The notes below the pieces were generated by a model, which was not told the DNA's origin, made no database searches, and saw only the letters and a list, made by a program, of their open reading frames with translations. From Aurantiochytrium sp. KH105 (taxonomy: Eukaryota; Sar; Bigyra; Thraustochytrida; Thraustochytriidae), in the NCBI GenBank assembly GCA_003116975.1, contig BGKB01000189.1:1-64000 (forward strand): a stretch of DNA of 64,000 nucleotides, in the 5' to 3' direction. The number at the start of each line of letters is the position of its first letter. Position 1 is the first letter of the stretch. Positions 42,231-50,281 of this stretch are shown one piece after another. Both the position numbers and the translations under genes were made by a program.

Positions 42231-44360
42231 ATGTATCTCCCAGGATCCCAGGAACTGGTCGAGATCGTGAAGCGCGCGGAGAAGCAGGAGACGTCGGAGA
42301 CGGAGGTTGCTGAGAAGGAGATTGAGGAGCAGGAGAGCGAGCAGGAGAAGATGAGCAAGGCCCAGAAGGGGAGAACGTGGATGGTGGAGGTGAACGATGA
42401 GGTGGTGTGGTCGTTCTGCGAGGTCGATGACCGCATGAGCGTGCAGGTGCTCAAGGAAAAGGTGATGCGGGCCATGGGAGACGAGGCCAAGGTCCCGGAC
42501 GCGCTGGCCATCCGGACCGGACTCAGCGCGCTGACGACGGTGGAGAGTGACGAGGGCCTCCGAGCCACGATTGCTAACCTGCCCGACTACACGGTCGTGG
42601 TGCCCGTCTTTGACGCAGCTGTTGAGCCGAAGGTGGCGAATACCGCGTCCGATTCTGCCGTCAAGGCGGAGGACGACGCCGAAGTCGTAAGCAAGAGCGT
42701 CGCTGCCAAGGTCGTTGCTGATGACCTTGACGAGAACATGACCGACGACGAGGACGAGGACATGATGGACGATGGTGACGATGATGACGAGGACGACGGC
42801 TCGGACGATCAGCGTGCCGAGGACTTCATCGCGGCTATCGCGGCCGAGGATGATGCGCCCAAGGTCGACGACAGCGTTGCCAAGTTCGCTTCACTCTTCC
42901 CGGACGAGACCACCAAGGTCAGCTTTCTGCTCTTTGCGGTCAACGGAAAGACACGTCGGCTTTCGAAGCGCGGCATTGATACCAAGTCCGCCAAGCCTCT
43001 CAAGCTTGAGGAGGCCCTCAAGTATGAGGACATTCTCCTCGGTAGCATGTCTCCCGATGAGATTGCTCTTGTGCTCTGCACCTTTCGCATCAAGCCCTGG
43101 AAGCTTCGCCGTGTCGGCCTCGGCCGTCTCGGATTTGCTATGAAGGAGGTCAAGATGCGTCGCAAGTACATGCGTCGCTTTGGCGAAGGCCCCCCTCCTC
43201 CCCCGCATGGCTTTGGTCATCGCCACCACCACGACCACCACCATCGCGGCGGTCCTGGTGGCCATCATCATGGTCGCTTCGGCGGCCCTCATCACGGCGG
43301 CCCTCACCACGGCGGCCCTCACCACGGCGGCCCTCACCACGGCGGCCCTCACCACGGCGGCCCTCACCACGGTGGCCCTCACCACGGTGGACCCGGACGT
43401 CCGGGCATGCACTTTCCCGGTGAAGGCATGCCGTGGATGGGCCCTGGTGGCCCCCAAGGTCCCTTTGGTGGACCTCATGGTCCCTTTGGTGGACCTCAAG
43501 TTCCCTTTGGCGGACCTCATGGTCACAAGGGCAAGGGCCGCTTCGGAGGTGGTCGTCATGGAGGCCCTTGGGGCGGCCCCGGCTCGTGGGGTGGCCGCGG
43601 CCATCACAACCACTTTGGTGGCCCTCCTCCCCCGCCTCCTCCTCCCCCAGCAGGACCTTTTGGCGCCAAGCCCGACGCTTCTGAGGGTGATGCGAAGCCC
43701 TCGCACGACGCCGATGCTGGAGTGCCTGAATCCTTTGGCGGGTGGGGATGGGGTGGCCCGTGGGCTCATCATGGTGGTCCCCCCCATCATCATCATCATC
43801 ATCACCCCCACCACCATCGTCATGGACCTCCCGGAGGTCGCGGCCGCGGTCGTGGCGGACGTCACCGTTGCCGTGGCCGTGGCAACCACCCCGGCCAGGC
43901 CAAAAAGATGGCCCGCTTCGTCGCGCACAAGTCGGTGCCCGACGGTGCCAAGATGGTCCCGCTGACCATTTTCGGCAAGAAGTGGCGCGTGCGCAACGAC
44001 GCCGCCGATGCCTGGCCCTCTGCTGCCAGCATTGTGACGATCGGCGGTGATGATCTCACCACGGATGCCACCAAGGCGCCCCGCGTTGGTCCCCTCGCTC
44101 CCGGCGAAGAGACTGTAGTGGAAATCTCACCTCTTCGTGCCCCGGAACAAGCTGGGCTCTACAAGTCTTTCTTCCGCCTCGAGGGAGACTCTGGCCGCTT
44201 TGGTCAGCGTCTTTGGTGCGAGATTCTCGTTCCGGAGGGTGCTGAAGAGGGCGCCGACGATGGAAAGCACTCTGATGCCTCTCGCGATAGCCAGCAATGG
44301 CTCGAGATTTCTGCCAAGGACGCTTCGGCTCCGGAGCAGAGTGCTGACGCGAAGCAGTGA
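42231..44360 (+). CDS. NBR1-type FW-domain protein with Gly-Pro-His repeat region
   Basis: 709 aa (a second ATG at 42351 is possible). C-terminal residues about 557-668 match the four-tryptophan (FW, Ig-like) domain of NBR1/ILRUN: ARFVAHKSVPDGAKMVP, FGKKWRVRNDAADAWP, VGPLAPGEETVVEISPLRAP, GLYKSFFRLE and FGQRLWCEILVPE. In NBR1 this domain binds autophagy cargo or microtubule-associated partners. An N-terminal part (about 48-130, RTWMVEVNDEVVWSFCEVDD...) could be a PB1/ubiquitin-like fold but I cannot confirm it. Acidic segments lie at 165-200. Residues about 320-545 are Gly/Pro/His-rich with a run of GGPHH repeats and an eight-His stretch, then an RGG-like segment. No ZZ finger or UBA is seen, so it is not a standard NBR1. 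His-rich regions may bind metal or promote phase separation (inference). Confidence 0.8.
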   Translation: MYLPGSQELVEIVKRAEKQETSETEVAEKEIEEQESEQEKMSKAQKGRTWMVEVNDEVVWSFCEVDDRMSVQVLKEKVMRAMGDEAKVPDALAIRTGLSALTTVESDEGLRATIANLPDYTVVVPVFDAAVEPKVANTASDSAVKAEDDAEVVSKSVAAKVVADDLDENMTDDEDEDMMDDGDDDDEDDGSDDQRAEDFIAAIAAEDDAPKVDDSVAKFASLFPDETTKVSFLLFAVNGKTRRLSKRGIDTKSAKPLKLEEALKYEDILLGSMSPDEIALVLCTFRIKPWKLRRVGLGRLGFAMKEVKMRRKYMRRFGEGPPPPPHGFGHRHHHDHHHRGGPGGHHHGRFGGPHHGGPHHGGPHHGGPHHGGPHHGGPHHGGPHHGGPGRPGMHFPGEGMPWMGPGGPQGPFGGPHGPFGGPQVPFGGPHGHKGKGRFGGGRHGGPWGGPGSWGGRGHHNHFGGPPPPPPPPPAGPFGAKPDASEGDAKPSHDADAGVPESFGGWGWGGPWAHHGGPPHHHHHHHPHHHRHGPPGGRGRGRGGRHRCRGRGNHPGQAKKMARFVAHKSVPDGAKMVPLTIFGKKWRVRNDAADAWPSAASIVTIGGDDLTTDATKAPRVGPLAPGEETVVEISPLRAPEQAGLYKSFFRLEGDSGRFGQRLWCEILVPEGAEEGADDGKHSDASRDSQQWLEISAKDASAPEQSADAKQ
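43281..43385 (+). repeat. Seven 15-bp repeats coding GGPHH
   Basis: In-frame minisatellite GGCGGCCCTCACCAC inside the FW-domain gene; units nearly identical at the DNA level, so copy number is probably variable. It lies in the coding strand with no frame change. Confidence 0.95.
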
Positions 44361-44824
44361 GCAATGGACCGAGGGCTTTTCATCTCATTCCATCCCATCC
44401 CATTTACGCTTTTGATTCTTCAAGCAAAAGCTCTAGACGTGAAGGCGGGCTTACGTAACCGCCGCAGACCACGCTCCTTACATTTCATCTCATAAATCCA
44501 GTTAACGATGTCCATCCCGTGCCTTACTTTTTCTGTTCTTTCTTTTTTCCCGCTTTGCGCCCTTCTCGTAGGCTAGTGCGATTTGTACCGGTGGGGTCAC
44601 GCGCGGTGTGTCTTCAGTTTTTCGCCTTGAAGTCCGAGCAAATTTTCGCGCGCGCGCCAACAGCGTACAGCACGAATCAATCGTGTTCTCAAGATAAATG
44701 ACATTGTTGAAAATTCTTGTTTAGTTGCTTCATTCGCAATTCTGATCTTGCCTTGATGGGAACGAGAAGGAGATCTTATTTTTTAACTTAAAATCTCGTT
44801 CCTACTTTTGGCGAGAAGCCCATT
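44361..44824. other. Convergent intergenic region
   Basis: AT-richer 3' flanks of the FW-domain gene and the small secreted-protein gene. No gene seen. Confidence 0.6.
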
Positions 44825-45427
44825 TTACTTGTAGTTGAAGCAAAGGTAAGGCTGGTATGTATCGAGACCAGTCCACTTCTTCGTCCCGCATTTATCGCAG
44901 TTCCAACCTCCGCTCCAGCAAAATTTGCATGTGTAAGACCAATGCTCATAGACAGCAATTCCACCGGTAAGATCTCCAACATCGTAGCTGTACTTTTTGC
45001 CTCTAAGAATCAGCTCCTTTAGGGCTTTCACACCAAGTTTAGACAAATCTTTGCCAATAGTTTTGCCAAGGTAAATGAAGGGGCCCGTAGGTCCGAAAAC
45101 GAACATTGTGGCCGCGATGATGTACTGGGCATGATTTAGATGCTTGCCCCAGAGAACGAGGTCGCACTTGTTCTCAATCTTGGCCTTGACAGAATTGATG
45201 TTGTTCAGTAGGCCGCGTCCATCATCGACCGAATCCATGGCCCGAAGACGGCGGTCGGCGTCGGGGTCGGCCTCTTCCACATCTTCCGGAAAATAAGAGA
45301 ACACGCCAGGACGTACCTCTGTCGGAAGAGCAATCTCCGTGGAGTTATCGCCGATGGTGACGTTGTCGCTTGCGTTGGCCGAGAGAACCAAACCAGCCAG
45401 CACAACCCCAAAAACCTTGACCATCAT
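44825..45427 (-). CDS. Small secreted Cys/Trp-rich protein, unknown family
   Basis: 200 aa. A clear signal peptide (MMVKVFGVVLAGLVLSANA, cleavage about residue 19) is followed by NVT and NST glycosylation sequons and an acidic region. A hydrophobic segment (about 105-130, IIAATMFVFGPTGPFIYL) and a Cys/Trp-rich end (YTCKFCWSGGWNCDKCG, then CFNYK) follow. No family is recognised. The Cys spacing C-x2-C-x5-C-x2-C suggests two paired disulfides or a small metal site. Codon use is less GC-biased than that of its neighbours. It could be an extracellular matrix, ectoplasmic-net or effector-like protein; that is speculation. Confidence 0.75.
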   Translation of the reverse strand: MMVKVFGVVLAGLVLSANASDNVTIGDNSTEIALPTEVRPGVFSYFPEDVEEADPDADRRLRAMDSVDDGRGLLNNINSVKAKIENKCDLVLWGKHLNHAQYIIAATMFVFGPTGPFIYLGKTIGKDLSKLGVKALKELILRGKKYSYDVGDLTGGIAVYEHWSYTCKFCWSGGWNCDKCGTKKWTGLDTYQPYLCFNYK

Positions 45428-46679
45428 AATGATTGCTGGTCAACTCGTTGGGATCACGATATGCTTCGAAGGTTTGTTTGGGATCTAGGTTTCTATGCCT
45501 GGAGGTTTGTTGGGTTCGGGATTTGCCGACGTATAGTTTTGGCCGAACTGCTTGGACATGACAAACGACCTCAGTCATGCACTCTTTGCTTCCTTACTTT
45601 CTCCTTTGCATGGCATCTGCAAGCAACGCGTCTCGAGCTATCCGCTCTTTACCGTGGTACAAATATACGGGACAGGCTCCAAAATGAAAAAGAACTTACG
45701 AACAAGCTCTCCGCTCTCTGGCCATTTGCACCATGGAATCATGTTGACTAACACAAGAACCTGATGGCTGATTCTCGGGAAGGGAGAAGAAAAGAAAAGC
45801 TGAAAGGAGGGATTATTTTCTTCATGTTTTCGCGAAAGCCTCGAAATTTCTGCCTCGCTGGCCTTGTCCATCTTATTGCGCAAATGTCCAGGCGACCAAA
45901 GCCCCCCCCCCCCCGCCGCCAATGTGGGAGGACGGATACCCCCGCTGGACAGTCTCTGTAGGGCCAAAAGTGACTTTGAAAGGAGAACTTGATTAGAGCC
46001 AGCGCATAGCACGGGATCTCGCTCACCTATTCCATGCAGATGCAGACGAAAGGGACGCTTGCAATGCACAAGAGGGATAATCTATGGCGTGGGTACTCGC
46101 AAATGGACCGTCTTCTTGCGGACCCTAGCTTGGAGTTTCGCATCTTCGTGAGGACCATCGTTGGCAAAGAGACTTTCGCTTCAATAACGTTTGCCACAAA
46201 ATTTAGCGTGGCGAGAACGCGTCAAGGGAGATAAAATTTTACCAAGTTTTCAGCGAAAGATTGGTTCCGAGAGGCTCTTCTAATGGTAACCCCTCAAAGG
46301 AAGGTATACGTAATCGCTGCAACCTGAGGAGAGAGTATAGGATGCATTCGGTACGCGGAACTTTGCGAAACGTCAGCTGCGGATACCAAGTCAAACGAAT
46401 GCAAGGGGTACGCGGAGGATGTGAATGGGAAAGAAAGCGAATGTGGACCAAAGAGGTGCAGGAAATCTTTGCTGCGCATTTCGACATGGAATGACAGCAC
46501 CCGTGAAGTCGAATGCAAGAGCTCGATAGCAACGAGGAACAACATCATACACACCGGCTCGGCTTGCAAGTTATCTTTTCCTTATAGATGCTCCTCGTTC
46601 TTGACACACGAACGCATCGCACGTCGCTTTTCCTAGTCTAGGCCAAGAGCCAAGATATTAGTCCACCGAAGACGAATGC
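45428..46679. other. Intergenic, AT-richer
   Basis: Includes the promoter of the small secreted protein gene and the 3' flank of the C1-C2 gene. A run of 13 C lies at 45902-45914. Several short open frames on both strands carry no recognisable motif. Composition resembles the flanks of the small secreted gene rather than the GC-rich blocks. Confidence 0.55.
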
Positions 46680-49600
46680 CTAGAGTTCTGTCAGTGACGA
46701 TGACGAGACTGAGGAGGAGGACCTCGTTACCGTGCTCGCTGCAGATTTGGCGTTTGCAGGGGACTTGCGACTTAGCAGCATGCGTGAGATCCTCTCCGTA
46801 CTAAAGGTTGACGATGACCGCGATGCAGGCCGACTCATGAGTTGTGCTTCGAGCTCAGGTTCGTGACGCACACGTTGCATAGTTGACACGAAGCGATGAC
46901 CTACATCGTCGATTGTTGCAAGGCGAGCCCACAAGGCTGCAAGCCGATCCCACCAATCGAGCAAGAGTTGCTCCGAGGAGGCCGACTCTTTTGTCTCTGT
47001 CTGGCCTGCTGCTCCGAGATGTTGCCGACGCGCGTCGTTCGCAGGACCACTGGCGGGTCGTAGACTGCTTCGGATTGCCGGCGGCGAGGTTGCAAGCACG
47101 TACGCACCAAAAAGGGCTGACTGGGCAATGACCGGGAAATAGGAGCGCAGATAAAAGACGAGCGAGAAGATCGCGCCCGCGCAAATGACGAGAATGTCGA
47201 CCGCGGTCGAGGCATAGGGATTTGCTCGACTCAGCGTGAGAGATAGCTTTTCTCCTGCCTCTGCAATATCGCAAGTGAGTTCTTGCACCCAGCGAAGTTC
47301 GCGCCAAGCCAACGTCGAGCGCTCAATAAGATTAAGACCTCGTTTGGGGTCGCTGATTTGGTGATTCCACACGAAAAAGTCTTCGGCAAAATCGTCCCGA
47401 ACAAATACCCCGTCTTCTGGACGGTCGAACCTATGCCCAGAGGGCAGCTCGCGCACGGAGCTTGACGGCTTTGCTGCAGATTCGCCTTGGACGGCAAAAT
47501 CGTCATCCTCGACGTCTGTTTCCTCGTCGACTTCAAGGCTATTTCCCGTCTCGTTGGCGTGAGGCAGCGCATCATCCGTAGTGCTTACATGGGGAACTGC
47601 TGCGGCATGGCTGCTACCACTCGTGCTACCGTTTGGAATGTCGTCCGGTGCAATGTCAGATTCCGCTGGATCTCCAGCTGAATTGTTGTGCACAGCGTCC
47701 TTCAGGTTATCGCCAGCAAACTTTGTTACAATTTCTTCGTCGCCGACCTCCTCCTCCTCTTCTTCGTCATCGGTAGGCAAATCGGAGGCGCTTGATCGTC
47801 GAGACGATCGGGAGTTGGAGGAGAAGAAGGTTCTTGCCGCGGCAAAAGCCTTGGTAGTGCTCGTCCGTCGCTTCGGAGATGTTGAGCTCGACGCTTTTGG
47901 CGACGAAGAACCAGTAGCTGCTGCTGCAGCAGCAGAGGTCCATCGACTTCGTCGCTGCGTCTGGTCACCTGCAGATTGCGAGACTTTTCTCCCACGCAGG
48001 AGATCTTTTTTGGCGGGGCGCGGGACCGTAGCCCAGTTCATGGTTAAATGCTGGCCCTCGAGGTAGGCCCGACTCGCAAGAATGAGCGAGATTGCCATGG
48101 CCAATGGATACATCCAAATAGGAATGACAAAGATGAGAAGAAATGCAAAAAGCCAGGATGACAGCGTGAGCAGCGGACTGTCCCACGAGCACACCAAGTC
48201 GAGCAACGTGCATGGGCCGTGAACAAGGTGCGTGTACAAGTAGGCGCGGACAATGTTGATCCGAATAGCATTCCTCCGAATCTCTGTAAAAGACTCGAGC
48301 GAGTCCTTGAATTTAACCGACCGGTACGTGGCGCGAAATGAGTCCTTGAGTTCGAGGGGGTGTAGTTGTGCGATGTACAGTTTCCAAAGAGAGCTCTCCT
48401 TGATGCACAACTGTGTACGAACGCGAAGTTTGACGTATCCAAGACTCATTCGCGGAAAGTCAAGCCCGCTCTTGTCAATTACGGGCACTGCCGGCCGTAC
48501 GCGGCGCTTCTTGAATCGCTTCGACCGTGGAAAAATTTCGAACCAGCCTTCGCAACCCTCGAGAAGGTCAATAACAGGGATATTAATTTGTCCGAGAACG
48601 CGGCGATTCATGAGCGACATCGATCCAGACGTTTTGTACAGGACCATTTCGAGATCACCCGCGAGATCGAGCACGTCAAAGACATATTTCTCCCCGGGAG
48701 CCCACACGGGGGTCTCAGAGATGCGTTGTTGCGCTGCCGGGAAGCTCGTGAGACGTTTCAGGTTGTCTTCTTTGCGAAGCGCCGCCCGTTCGCGTACAAT
48801 GGCGTCGAGCCGCGGGGAGCGATACGAGGTTGCACCGAGCGCCAGAGAGTATCCGAGCGCACGCGAGAGTTCTCCATCTACAAAATGACGAGATCCATCC
48901 TTCGCAATTTGCTTCGAGTCCAGGACTTCTACCTTGAGACACCCAATGCGTTTCCTGCGTTGGGTTTTTGCGACAGGAAACCCTGCATTGTCGCCAGAGT
49001 CGTCAGAGTCTACCTCGGTATCTTCTTCATCTGCTGACTCTAGAACGTGCTGACTGTCGGCGGCAACAGTCTTGCTATCATCCGCATCACCATGTACACT
49101 TTTCTCGGGTTCTTCTGACTCAGCCTTTGCATCATGCTTTTCAGCAGGCTTGTCATTTTCGGGAGACTCGTCGTCGGTGCTCTGACTGGTGTTACTAAGT
49201 TTTTCCATGCTGTCGGTAGCTACCGCAGAAACGGACGCCAGAAATTCCGAGACTATCGGAGGGGGAGAGGTAGATGTGGACACCGAAGCCTGTTCTTGCG
49301 TTTCATGAGTTTCTTGTGCTCTTTGTGCTTCTTGAGTTTCTTGTGCATCTTGTGTTTCTTGAGCTTGTGTTTCCGATGCTGACGATGGAGGCGGCGGAGA
49401 TGACAACGAAGCTGGCTTCGGTGGAAGCTTTGGCAAGCTCGCTGTTCCTTCTTCAGATGGCTCTTGCGCAGCATGAATAGGCGTGACGGGTTTTCCCACC
49501 TCTCTGCTTTTTTTCTTAGGACTGGGATCCATGGAACATGCTGCTCGCGACTGTGCCTCGTCCACGCACGCCTCATGAACAGAGAGACCGCAATCACTGC

Positions 49601-49730
49601 AGCGGAGACACTGGCGATTGAGGCTTAACATGAATTTCCTACAGACAGCGCACTTGATGGGCTGCCGCATCACATTCCACGTGAAGGCGTGAAGGCTGGG
49701 CCCAGACTCTCCTGTCTCGCCGTTCTCCAT
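46680..49730 (-). CDS. C1-C2 domain protein with two membrane hairpins
   Basis: 1,016 aa from the ATG at 49730. A C1-type zinc finger at about 14-65 has the H-x12-C-x2-C-x13-C-x2-C-x4-H-x2-C-x9-C pattern (HAFTW...CAVC...CSDC...H..C), the diacylglycerol/phorbol-ester fold in PKC-like proteins. A Pro/Ser/Glu/Gln-rich acidic linker follows to about 255. A C2-like domain (about 260-410) includes KRIGCLKVEVLDSK, KYVFDVLDLAGDLEMVLY and RRVLGQINIPVIDLLEG, but lacks the usual cluster of Ca-binding Asp, so Ca-independent lipid binding is likelier. Two hydrophobic pairs follow: about 505-560 (LLTLSSWLFAFLLIFVIPIWMYPLAMAISLILA) and about 840-885 (VDILVICAGAIFSLVFYLRSYFPV). The order C2 then paired helices recalls MCTP/PRT_C proteins of ER contact sites, which usually lack a C1. 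Likely a membrane-tethering or lipid-sensing protein. Confidence 0.82.
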   Translation of the reverse strand: MENGETGESGPSLHAFTWNVMRQPIKCAVCRKFMLSLNRQCLRCSDCGLSVHEACVDEAQSRAACSMDPSPKKKSREVGKPVTPIHAAQEPSEEGTASLPKLPPKPASLSSPPPPSSASETQAQETQDAQETQEAQRAQETHETQEQASVSTSTSPPPIVSEFLASVSAVATDSMEKLSNTSQSTDDESPENDKPAEKHDAKAESEEPEKSVHGDADDSKTVAADSQHVLESADEEDTEVDSDDSGDNAGFPVAKTQRRKRIGCLKVEVLDSKQIAKDGSRHFVDGELSRALGYSLALGATSYRSPRLDAIVRERAALRKEDNLKRLTSFPAAQQRISETPVWAPGEKYVFDVLDLAGDLEMVLYKTSGSMSLMNRRVLGQINIPVIDLLEGCEGWFEIFPRSKRFKKRRVRPAVPVIDKSGLDFPRMSLGYVKLRVRTQLCIKESSLWKLYIAQLHPLELKDSFRATYRSVKFKDSLESFTEIRRNAIRINIVRAYLYTHLVHGPCTLLDLVCSWDSPLLTLSSWLFAFLLIFVIPIWMYPLAMAISLILASRAYLEGQHLTMNWATVPRPAKKDLLRGRKVSQSAGDQTQRRSRWTSAAAAAATGSSSPKASSSTSPKRRTSTTKAFAAARTFFSSNSRSSRRSSASDLPTDDEEEEEEVGDEEIVTKFAGDNLKDAVHNNSAGDPAESDIAPDDIPNGSTSGSSHAAAVPHVSTTDDALPHANETGNSLEVDEETDVEDDDFAVQGESAAKPSSSVRELPSGHRFDRPEDGVFVRDDFAEDFFVWNHQISDPKRGLNLIERSTLAWRELRWVQELTCDIAEAGEKLSLTLSRANPYASTAVDILVICAGAIFSLVFYLRSYFPVIAQSALFGAYVLATSPPAIRSSLRPASGPANDARRQHLGAAGQTETKESASSEQLLLDWWDRLAALWARLATIDDVGHRFVSTMQRVRHEPELEAQLMSRPASRSSSTFSTERISRMLLSRKSPANAKSAASTVTRSSSSVSSSSLTEL

Positions 49731-50176
49731 GGTCACAGAAGGTCTCGCAGGATCCTGCTCTGCACCTTGAACAGCCTCGCACAGTCGCCAGAAAAGAGCT
49801 TCGCCAGGTCTCCCTCCACGAGCGCCCCGCGCTGCTCGAGCCTCGGCCGCGAAGGCTCCTCGCTCGTCTCGACGGCCTGGACGATCTCCGTCAGTTCTCC
49901 TCTCCTCGCGTATCTTTCGCAGTGCTCTGCTCTCGGCAGCGCAGCGCCGCTCTTCTCGACGGCCGGTGCGTCGGTGGGTCGAGGCCGGGCCCGGGCTTCG
50001 CCTCGGGTCGGGTTGGACCGGGTTGGATTGGGTTGGATCAGCCGGGTCTGGCGCGAGTCGTGTCGCTGCGGCCGCTCGAGGTCTGCGCGCTGAGCAGGTC
50101 TGGGCTCGACGCGCCGCGCTGATGTCGGGGCTCTGTCCCTTATAACCTTGTGCTCCCTGTTGCCTAGTACCACGCG
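49731..50176. other. Region between the C1-C2 gene and tRNA-Gln
   Basis: Promoter region of the minus-strand C1-C2 gene, GC-rich, with a GGGTTGGA/GGGTCGG repeat-like run at 50005-50045. No further gene seen. Confidence 0.6.
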
Positions 50177-50247
50177 TCTCCCGTGATGTAATGGCAACAT
50201 GGCTGACTTTGAATCAGCATCCCTGGGTTCGATTCCCGGCGGGAGAT
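50177..50247 (+). tRNA. tRNA-Gln (anticodon UUG)
   Basis: Folds by hand into a cloverleaf: acceptor TCTCCCG/CGGGAGA (perfect 7 bp), D stem ATGT/ACAT, anticodon stem GCTGA/TCAGC with loop CTTTGAA (anticodon TTG), T stem CTGGG/CCCGG around TTCGATT, discriminator T. The internal B box GGTTCGATTCC is exact. No intron and no encoded CCA. Reads CAA codons. Confidence 0.95.
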
Positions 50248-50261
50248 TCATTGAGACGTTC

Positions 50262-50281
50262 TTTTTTTTCTTTTTTTTTTC
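50262..50281 (+). terminator. RNA polymerase III T-run terminator of tRNA-Gln
   Basis: Eight T followed by one C and then at least ten T, starting about 15 bases after the tRNA. Confidence 0.85.

Noticed and set aside
42891-43928. 345-codon minus-strand frame opposite the FW-domain gene
   Set aside because: Antisense of the GGPHH repeat; Met/Val/Thr runs are a mirror of the Gly-Pro-His codons.
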